Positions 58,605 to 64,000 of a DNA stretch of 64,000 nucleotides are shown here, piece by piece. Under the pieces are notes generated by a model that saw only the letters and a list, made by a program, of their open reading frames with translations, made no database searches and was not told the origin of the DNA. The first letter of the stretch is position 1. Each line of letters starts with the position of its first letter. Position numbers and translations under genes: made by a program. The DNA is from JANXQE01 sp035651635 (lineage in GTDB: Bacteria > Verrucomicrobiota > Verrucomicrobiia > Limisphaerales > UBA8199), in NCBI GenBank assembly GCA_035651635.1, contig DASRFK010000095.1, forward strand, positions 1 to 64,000. The letters run 5' to 3'.

Positions 58605-59359
58605 ACGGCGCTGCTCGAAATTTGATCGAAGTCCATGACCTGACCGTCGGCTATGGCGATCGGACGGTTCTCGAAAGGATTAACTTCGGCGTGCGGAAAG
58701 GCGAAGTGTTCGCGATTCTCGGCGCCTCGGGTTCGGGCAAGAGCACTCTGCTGAAACATTTGATCGGACTCTATCAGCCGATCCAGGGAGACATCCTGAT
58801 CTCCGGCGCGAGCATCGTGCGCGCGGAAGGAGAGGAACGGTTGCGTATTTTGCGAAAGTTTGGCGTTTTGTATCAAAGCGGCGCTTTGTTTGGCTCGCTC
58901 ACGACTCTCGAAAACGTGCGTTTACCGCTGGATGAGTTCACCGAACTCTCCGAGGTGGCAAAGGATTTGATTGCGCTTTCCAAACTGCGCCTTGTGGGCC
59001 TGGAATCGGCCGCCACCAGGATGCCGGCCGACCTGAGCGGCGGCATGCAAAAGCGAGCTGGCATTGCCCGCGCGATTGTTATGGACCCCTGTCTCCTGTT
59101 TCTGGATGAGCCGTCAGCCGGCCTGGACCCGATTACGTCAGCCGGCCTCGATGCGCTGATTCGCGAGTTGGCGCGCGGGCTCGGCATCACTTTCGTCATG
59201 GTCACGCACGAACTGGCCAGCATTTATTCCGTGGCCGATCGAGTCATCGTGCTGGACCCGCAAATCCGCGGGATCGCCGCCGAAGGTCCGCCGGCTTCGC
59301 TGCGGGACAACGCGACGCAGCCCTGGGTACGGCAATTTTTGAATCGGGAGGCGGCATGA
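58601..59359 (+). CDS. mlaF: MlaF-like ABC transporter ATPase
   Basis: 252 residues. Walker A GASGSGKST, Q-loop LYQSGALFGSLTTLENVRLPL, signature LSGGMQKRAGIARAI, Walker B CLLFLDEPSAGLDP, and the switch His (VMVTHEL). The Q-loop LYQxGALF and the GGMxKR signature are typical of the Mla/Ttg2A/MKL family. Powers lipid transport with MlaE. Overlaps both neighbours by 4 nt (ATGA). Confidence 0.95.
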   Translation: MNGAARNLIEVHDLTVGYGDRTVLERINFGVRKGEVFAILGASGSGKSTLLKHLIGLYQPIQGDILISGASIVRAEGEERLRILRKFGVLYQSGALFGSLTTLENVRLPLDEFTELSEVAKDLIALSKLRLVGLESAATRMPADLSGGMQKRAGIARAIVMDPCLLFLDEPSAGLDPITSAGLDALIRELARGLGITFVMVTHELASIYSVADRVIVLDPQIRGIAAEGPPASLRDNATQPWVRQFLNREAA

Positions 59360-60327
59360 GCGCTAAAATCCATAATTTTAGAATTGGAGTGTTTGTGCTC
59401 TCGGGAGCCGCGCTCTTTGTGGCGGCACTCTTTGCCGTTGGCCTGAAAGCTTATTTTGGGCAACACATCATTTTCGAAACGTACGTCGCGGGCAAGGTGG
59501 AGAATTTGTCCGTTGGCGCGCTGGTCAAGCTGCGCGGCGTGACCATCGGCAAAGTCAGTTCCATCGAATTCACCGGAGCTGAATACCCGCAGTACAAAGA
59601 ACAGTATGTCCTGATAAAATTCGAAATTCCGAAAGGCTCCGCCTGGAGCACGGAAACTAACAATATGCAGGCCTTGATCGATGCTGAGGTTGCGCAAGGC
59701 CTTCGCGCCCGGGTCCAGGGGCAGGGATTCCTCGGCGCGAATATCGTCGCTCTGGAGTACGTCGACCCTGAGATGTACCCGCCTCAGCCCGTTCCCTGGA
59801 CGCCCAAGCACTACTACATTCCTTCCGCTCCCAGCCAGCTTAACCGCGTCTTGACGTCGCTGGAAAAGAGTTTGCGCCATACTGAGAACCTCGATTTCGC
59901 GGATTTGTTGGATCGGGCAAACAAACTCATCGATGCCGCCAACCACCTGGTGGGGAACGTGAACCAGGTTGATTTCAAACAACTCGGCACTAATGCCGTG
60001 TCACTAATCGTCGAGTTCCGCGAGACCACACACGGGCTGCAACGAACGCTGACAGACGCTCAGAATGCCATCAACGGCGCCAATTTGCCCGGGGTGAGCC
60101 GCGATACGACCGCCTTGATGGCGAAACTTTCCTCGACTGCCGTCGAGTTGCGTCGCGTGATTGCCAGTGTCGATACCGGCGAACTCAACAGCTCGCTCGC
60201 CAATGTTCGCATGGCGACCGACGAGTTAATCTCGCTCATCCACGATCTCGAACAGCGACCTTCTTCGGTTTTGTTCAGCCGCTCCCCGAATCCGCTTAAC
60301 GTGTTGGAGAAGCCGCCCAGGAAATGA
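59356..60327 (+). CDS. mlaD: MlaD-like MCE-domain protein
   Basis: 323 residues. One N-terminal membrane helix (IGVFVLSGAALFVAALFAVGL), then the MCE domain (about 35-125; HIIFETYVAGKVENLSVGALVKLRGVTIGKVSSIEF, GLRARVQGQGFLGANIVALEY) and a long helical C-terminal tail (about 170-320). MCE proteins form hexameric rings or tubes that carry lipids through the periplasm. The tail is longer than in E. coli MlaD. Overlaps both neighbours by 4 nt. Confidence 0.94.
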   Translation: MSAKIHNFRIGVFVLSGAALFVAALFAVGLKAYFGQHIIFETYVAGKVENLSVGALVKLRGVTIGKVSSIEFTGAEYPQYKEQYVLIKFEIPKGSAWSTETNNMQALIDAEVAQGLRARVQGQGFLGANIVALEYVDPEMYPPQPVPWTPKHYYIPSAPSQLNRVLTSLEKSLRHTENLDFADLLDRANKLIDAANHLVGNVNQVDFKQLGTNAVSLIVEFRETTHGLQRTLTDAQNAINGANLPGVSRDTTALMAKLSSTAVELRRVIASVDTGELNSSLANVRMATDELISLIHDLEQRPSSVLFSRSPNPLNVLEKPPRK

Positions 60328-60932
60328 AAATCAGTGCGCCCATTTTCCTTCTGGTGATCGTTCTTGGTGGCTGCGTCTCGGGCCCAAGTTGGACACACCG
60401 GACGTTTGCCTTCTCCGTGCCGGCGGATCCGCCGGCCGCCGAAGCGCGTACCAACATCGTTGCGCTTAATCGCGTCACGATCTCGCCCCTTTTTCAAAGC
60501 CGGTCCTTTATCTACCGCACCGCCGATAACTCGTATGAACGGGATCCGTATGCGGGTTTTCTCATTCCGCCCGAGCGCTCGTTGGCGGAGGCTATTCGCG
60601 GTTTGATGCGTGAAGCAGGCGCCTTCGGACACGTGGTTGACTTGGGCAGCGGTCTTCGACCCAACTTGATTGCCGAGGTGTCCATTAACGAACTCTGCGG
60701 CGATTTTCGCAACGCCGCAAAACCGCTGGGGAGCATGCAGATTCATTTTGTTTGTTACGAGCTGAGTGACGGCTTCCCGGGTCGCGTCGTGGTCGACAGG
60801 TTTTGCGCGCACGAAACGGCCCTGACCGCAAAGACGCCCAGCGCGCTCATGGCTGCCTGGGATGCCGATTTGCGCGATATCATGAACGAAGTCGTCGCCG
60901 AATACAAAAAAGCAAACTCGAACTCCCTCTGA
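60324..60932 (+). CDS. PqiC/ABC-type transport auxiliary lipoprotein
   Basis: 202 residues. Lipobox LVIVLGGCVSGP (Cys near residue 17), then the LptE/PqiC-like pattern: RTFAFSVPADPP, NIVALNRVTISPLFQSRSFIYRTADNSYERDPYAGFLIPPERSLAEAI and a C-terminal helix. These lipoproteins sit at the outer membrane and pair with MCE transport systems. Overlaps MlaD by 4 nt and ends the nine-gene set. The pgi gene begins 90 bp further with its own ribosome binding site. Confidence 0.88.
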   Translation: MKISAPIFLLVIVLGGCVSGPSWTHRTFAFSVPADPPAAEARTNIVALNRVTISPLFQSRSFIYRTADNSYERDPYAGFLIPPERSLAEAIRGLMREAGAFGHVVDLGSGLRPNLIAEVSINELCGDFRNAAKPLGSMQIHFVCYELSDGFPGRVVVDRFCAHETALTAKTPSALMAAWDADLRDIMNEVVAEYKKANSNSL

Positions 60933-61022
60933 GGCGAGCGGCTGCCATCGAAAGCGGCTTGACGTTATTCCCAAAGCGGTGTGAATGTTCGCGCAGCGGG
61001 TGAATCATCAGGAGCAACGAAC

Positions 61023-62663
61023 ATGACTAAAACAATTATCCCTTTGAACAAGCGGCCAGCTTGGAAAGCGCTGGCCACTCACAGCAAAGAGATCGAGAAA
61101 CTCCATTTGCGAACCCTTTTTGCCGAAGATGCCAGGCGCGGTGAGCGATTTGTTGCCGAAGCCGCCGGCCTGTTTCTGGACTATTCCAAAAATCGCGTGA
61201 CCAACGCGACGCTCGAACTGCTTTTGAAACTGGCCGAGGAATGCGCCTTGCGGGAAAAAATCGAGGCCATGTTTAGCGGCCAAAGAATCAATGTGACCGA
61301 GAATCGAGCCGTTTTGCACGTGGCCCTGCGGGCGCCGAGAGATGCGACTATCACCGTGGACGGCAAAAATGTGGTGCCGGAGGTCCATGCTGTGCTCGAC
61401 AAAATGACCGGCTTCTGCAACCGGGTCCGGAGCGGCGAATGGAAAGGCCATACCGGCCAGCGCATCAGGAACGTCGTCAACATTGGCATTGGAGGCTCGG
61501 ACCTCGGGCCCGTCATGGCTTATGAGGCTCTTAAACATTACAGCGATCGTGCTCTCCTGTTCCGCTTTGTCTCCAACGTGGATGGAATCGATTTTGTGGA
61601 AGCCACTCGCGACCTCGACCCGGCGGAGACCCTGTTCATCGTTTCCTCCAAGACTTTCACGACTCTGGAAACGATGACCAATGCACAAACTGCTCGCGAG
61701 TGGTTGCTGAACGGACTTGGCGGCGATAAATCGGCCGTGGCGAAGCATTTTGTCGCTGTATCCACCAATGCCGAGAAAGTATCGGCGTTTGGCATCGACA
61801 CGGTTAACATGTTTGGTTTCTGGGACTGGGTGGGCGGGCGTTACTCGATGGACTCAGCCATTGGCCTTTCGACCATGCTGGCAATTGGCCCCGACAACTT
61901 TCGCTCGATGCTCGCTGGCTTCCACGAAATGGACGAGCATTTCCGCACCACCCCCTTTGAACGGAATCTCCCCGTCCTCCTGGGCCTGCTGGTGATATGG
62001 TACACGGACTTCTTCGATGCCCAGACGGTGGCCGTGCTGCCTTACGAACAGTATCTCAAACGTTTCCCGGCTTACCTGCAGCAGTTAACCATGGAGAGCA
62101 ACGGAAAACATGTGACCCTCGACGGCAAGCAGGTCACCTATGACACCAGCCCCATTTTCTGGGGCGAACCCGGGACCAACGGACAGCACTCTTTTTACCA
62201 GCTCATTCACCAGGGCACGCGCCTGATCCCCTGTGATTTCATTGCTTTCGCCCGCGCCCTGGCGCCAGTTGGACGTCATCACGACATCCTGCTGGCGAAT
62301 GTTTTTGCCCAAGCCGAAGCCCTGGCCTTCGGCAAAACCCCGGACGTGGTGAAAGCTGAAGGCACGCCCCGTTGGCTGGTACCACACCGGGTTTTCGAGG
62401 GAAATCGTCCGTCTAACCTGATCCTGGCCGAGCGGCTCACGCCGGCAGCGCTCGGCAGATTGGTGGCTCTGTACGAGCACAGTGTCTTCACCCAGGGAGC
62501 CATCTGGAACATCAACTCTTTCGATCAGTGGGGAGTCGAACTCGGCAAAGTCCTCGCGCAACGTATCCTTCCGGAGCTTGAAAACCCGGCCGACCCTGAC
62601 CTTAGTCACGATAGTTCGACCAACGCTCTCATTCGACGTTATCGACAAATGAAGGGCGGCTGA
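61023..62663 (+). CDS. pgi: Glucose-6-phosphate isomerase
   Basis: 546 residues from ATG 61023, with AGGAG (61010-61014) 8 nt upstream. Signature segments are clear: NIGIGGSDLGPVMAYEAL, SKTFTTLETMTNA, DWVGGRYSMDSAIGL, ESNGKH and GEPGTNGQHSFYQLIHQG. It interconverts glucose-6-phosphate and fructose-6-phosphate in glycolysis and gluconeogenesis. Full length compared with the long bacterial PGI type. Probably transcribed on its own. Confidence 0.97.
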   Translation: MTKTIIPLNKRPAWKALATHSKEIEKLHLRTLFAEDARRGERFVAEAAGLFLDYSKNRVTNATLELLLKLAEECALREKIEAMFSGQRINVTENRAVLHVALRAPRDATITVDGKNVVPEVHAVLDKMTGFCNRVRSGEWKGHTGQRIRNVVNIGIGGSDLGPVMAYEALKHYSDRALLFRFVSNVDGIDFVEATRDLDPAETLFIVSSKTFTTLETMTNAQTAREWLLNGLGGDKSAVAKHFVAVSTNAEKVSAFGIDTVNMFGFWDWVGGRYSMDSAIGLSTMLAIGPDNFRSMLAGFHEMDEHFRTTPFERNLPVLLGLLVIWYTDFFDAQTVAVLPYEQYLKRFPAYLQQLTMESNGKHVTLDGKQVTYDTSPIFWGEPGTNGQHSFYQLIHQGTRLIPCDFIAFARALAPVGRHHDILLANVFAQAEALAFGKTPDVVKAEGTPRWLVPHRVFEGNRPSNLILAERLTPAALGRLVALYEHSVFTQGAIWNINSFDQWGVELGKVLAQRILPELENPADPDLSHDSSTNALIRRYRQMKGG

Positions 62664-62868
62664 TCCACTCATTTCCGCTGCCAACGGACGGCCGTGCCGC
62701 GCGGCTCCCGGAAATTCCTATCCGGCCTCGACGCTTTGTATAAGGTTATAACATAGAATCTATTATGGTTCCGAACTCCTTTGTAGGCCGGCTCGGTAAA
62801 TCTACGGATGGATACTGCGGAAGCTTTTCGTTTACAGCGGGTTCGGCCCAGATTACAACGATTTCGTG

Positions 62869-63618
62869 ATGATTCAATCTCAGATGGCGTTCCTTGTCGC
62901 CGTTGTTCTGAGTGCCGGTGCTTTACTCGCTGCTGAACCACGCACCTGGACCTTCAGCCAGGATGGCCAGATGAGAACCGCATCGGGGGGCATTGTATCG
63001 TTCAAGAAAAATGGGCGCCTCGAAGCAGCTTTTGTACGCGCTGAAACGACCAATATCGTGCTCCTGGTCCGGACTGGGGAATGCCGGACCATTCCCGCCA
63101 AGAGTCTTTCGGATAGCGACGCCGCTTACATTGCCAAGCTGACGAAACCCGATTCTGCAGCAAGTGGTTTGGTTCGGCCGACTATGCTCAAGCCGGACCC
63201 GGCCGCCGAAAAACGAATTCAGGCCTCCCAACTAAAGAATCACGCGGCGTCCAGACGCCAGCTCGCAACCATGGCGCGGGAAACCGCCGCCTACCTCGAA
63301 GCCCAGGCCGACCGCATGGCCGCGCGCTCAGCGACAGGGCAATTCAAAGCTCAAACGCCAATCGACAGCGGCAACGTGGCAAGCAACTCTTCAGCTGCCT
63401 CACCGCTAGTGGCCGACCTGCCCGGGAATACGGGCGCCATTGCTGCCGAGGCAGATGAGCTTCCTCAGGAGATTGCCCGGTTGCGGCGCGAAGCCCAAGA
63501 GAAGCGCCGGAAAGCAGCCAACATCGAAAACGAGGCTGCCAGTCTCGAACAAATGGCGGCCGATCTGAGCGTGGCAGAGCCGGACGAGGCGGTGAAGCGT
63601 GAGACGTTGCAGCGCTGA
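62869..63618 (+). CDS. Secreted SHD1-like domain protein with helical tail
   Basis: 249 residues from ATG 62869 (GTG 62866 precedes it). Signal peptide MAFLVAVVLSAGALLAAE, then an SHD1-like small beta domain at about 24-92 (RTWTFSQDG, EAAFVRAETTNIVLLVRTGECRTIPAKSLSDSDAAYIAKL), a type common in PVC secreted proteins, then Ala/Gln/Glu-rich helices (about 110-250; EIARLRREAQEKRRKAANIENEAASLEQMAADL), probably coiled coil. Function unknown, with a periplasmic place likely. The last codons (VKRETLQR) already belong to the adjoining GAGACGTT repeat. Confidence 0.75.
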   Translation: MIQSQMAFLVAVVLSAGALLAAEPRTWTFSQDGQMRTASGGIVSFKKNGRLEAAFVRAETTNIVLLVRTGECRTIPAKSLSDSDAAYIAKLTKPDSAASGLVRPTMLKPDPAAEKRIQASQLKNHAASRRQLATMARETAAYLEAQADRMAARSATGQFKAQTPIDSGNVASNSSAASPLVADLPGNTGAIAAEADELPQEIARLRREAQEKRRKAANIENEAASLEQMAADLSVAEPDEAVKRETLQR

Positions 63619-63754
63619 GACGTTAAAACGTTAACACGCTAAAAACGTTAAAACGAACAAAACCGCTCCAAACTTTTGTGTTTACCCAAATCTGGAAGCA
63701 ATGAGCGTTTCAATGTTGTAGCATTTCAACGGTTTAACATTTTAACGCTTTAAC
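63618..63754. repeat. Degenerate ACGTTAAAACG repeat with inverted arm
   Basis: Left arm at 63618-63656 (AGACGTTAAAACGTTAACACG, then CTAAAAACGTTAAAACG). Right arm at 63705-63754 (GCGTTTCAATGTTGTAGC, then CATTTCAACGGTTTAACATT and TTAACGC) is complementary in consensus. It fills the space between the SHD1-like gene and the pseudouridine-synthase gene and touches the end of the former. Confidence 0.7.
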
Positions 63755-63810
63755 CTTCCCTGGCGCCAAAACTTCTGGGTCGGCGCCGCATCCATCCGTA
63801 TCCTGCCGCG

Positions 63811-64000
63811 GTGCTTTTGGCCTTCAACAAACCGTATGGAGTGATTTCCCAGTTTACCTCCGACGGTTCGAGGAACCGTACCTTGGCGGACTTCGGCTTT
63901 CCCTCTCGGGTCTATCCGATTGGCCGGCTCGATGCCGACTCCGAAGGCTTGTTACTGTTGAGCGATGAAGCCGGCCTCAACCAGCGCTTGCTTAATCCTC
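63811..64000 (+). CDS. RsuA/RluE-family pseudouridine synthase, 3' truncated
   Basis: The first 63 codons from GTG 63811; the gene runs past the window. LLAFNKPYGVISQFTSDG opens it and YPIGRLDADSEGLLLLSDEAGLNQRLLNP carries the catalytic Asp of the RsuA/RluB/E/F group. It turns a uridine of rRNA into pseudouridine. No S4 domain is present at the N-terminus, as in RluE. A start further upstream in frame (CTG or GTG) cannot be excluded, but GTG 63811 matches family starts. Confidence 0.88.
   Translation, partial: MLLAFNKPYGVISQFTSDGSRNRTLADFGFPSRVYPIGRLDADSEGLLLLSDEAGLNQRLLNP

Overview
The window reads as a chromosomal segment of a Gram-negative, GC-rich bacterium of the Planctomycetota-Verrucomicrobiota group, most likely a verrucomicrobial Limisphaerales/Pedosphaera-type organism. 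Support comes from the adjacent PSCyt1-DUF1549-DUF1553 and Tat-exported DUF1501 genes (a PVC hallmark pair), a leucine-rich-repeat gene joined to formylglycine-generating-enzyme (FGE) remnants, an SHD1-like secreted protein, many degenerate intergenic repeats built on CCGAAATTCGAA or GGATTTCGG words, and outer-membrane and Mla-type genes. I see no tRNA, rRNA, CRISPR array, intact insertion sequence or prophage. The phylum call is inference from gene content only.

Layout. 1-1.8 kb: the 3' end of a secreted-looking protein with a Ser/Gly repeat and a HExxH metallopeptidase domain, then two small paralogous genes, the second a lipoprotein (a possible effector/immunity module). 1.8-5.3 kb: PSCyt1/DUF1501 pair. 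5.3-9.4 kb (minus): an adenylate-cyclase-like gene translationally coupled to a two-pseudoreceiver coiled-coil protein. 9.8-11.9 kb: an autoregulated-looking TetR gene overlapping an ABC1/UbiB kinase gene. 11.9-13.3 kb: small lipoprotein and small Cys-rich proteins. 13.5-16.3 kb (minus): ECF sigma factor and anti-sigma factor followed by a TolC-MFP-RND efflux operon reduced to remnants by internal deletions. 16.4-20.5 kb: nested inverted repeat, two RRM RNA-binding proteins either side of infC (which seems to start at CTG), a DUF374 acyltransferase, and bS21. 20.8-27.5 kb: LysR regulator, large secreted glycoside hydrolase, an FGE remnant and an LRR protein.

27.7-36.8 kb: a multi-PAS/GAF histidine kinase and response regulator, then an OMF-HlyD-ABC-permease efflux operon with its TetR regulator; matching TGACT-N3-AGTCA palindromes lie before both the regulator and the operon. 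37.0-45.0 kb: Na+/H+ antiporter, a receiver-thioredoxin-reductase fusion coupled to a cyclic-nucleotide-binding histidine kinase, and a NarL-type two-component pair. 45.2-50.3 kb: TVP38-family protein with a mercuric-reductase-like flavoprotein, isochorismatase-like hydrolase, SDR and Zn-dependent alcohol dehydrogenase. 50.4-60.9 kb: nine tightly packed genes combining a DedA-rhodanese fusion, DUF2934, an AcrAB-TolC-like tripartite pump and a complete MlaEFD plus PqiC-like lipid transport set. 61.0-64 kb: pgi, an SHD1-like secreted protein and the start of an RsuA/RluE-family pseudouridine synthase.

The genes point to a strongly signal-responsive, envelope-focused region: three two-component pairs, one ECF system, two TetR regulators, and two intact plus one decayed efflux system. 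The most unusual features are the metallopeptidase/paralogue module, the repeated pattern of internal gene deletions (RND operon, FGE domain), the CTG-started infC with SD, and the giant overlapping pump-plus-Mla operon.
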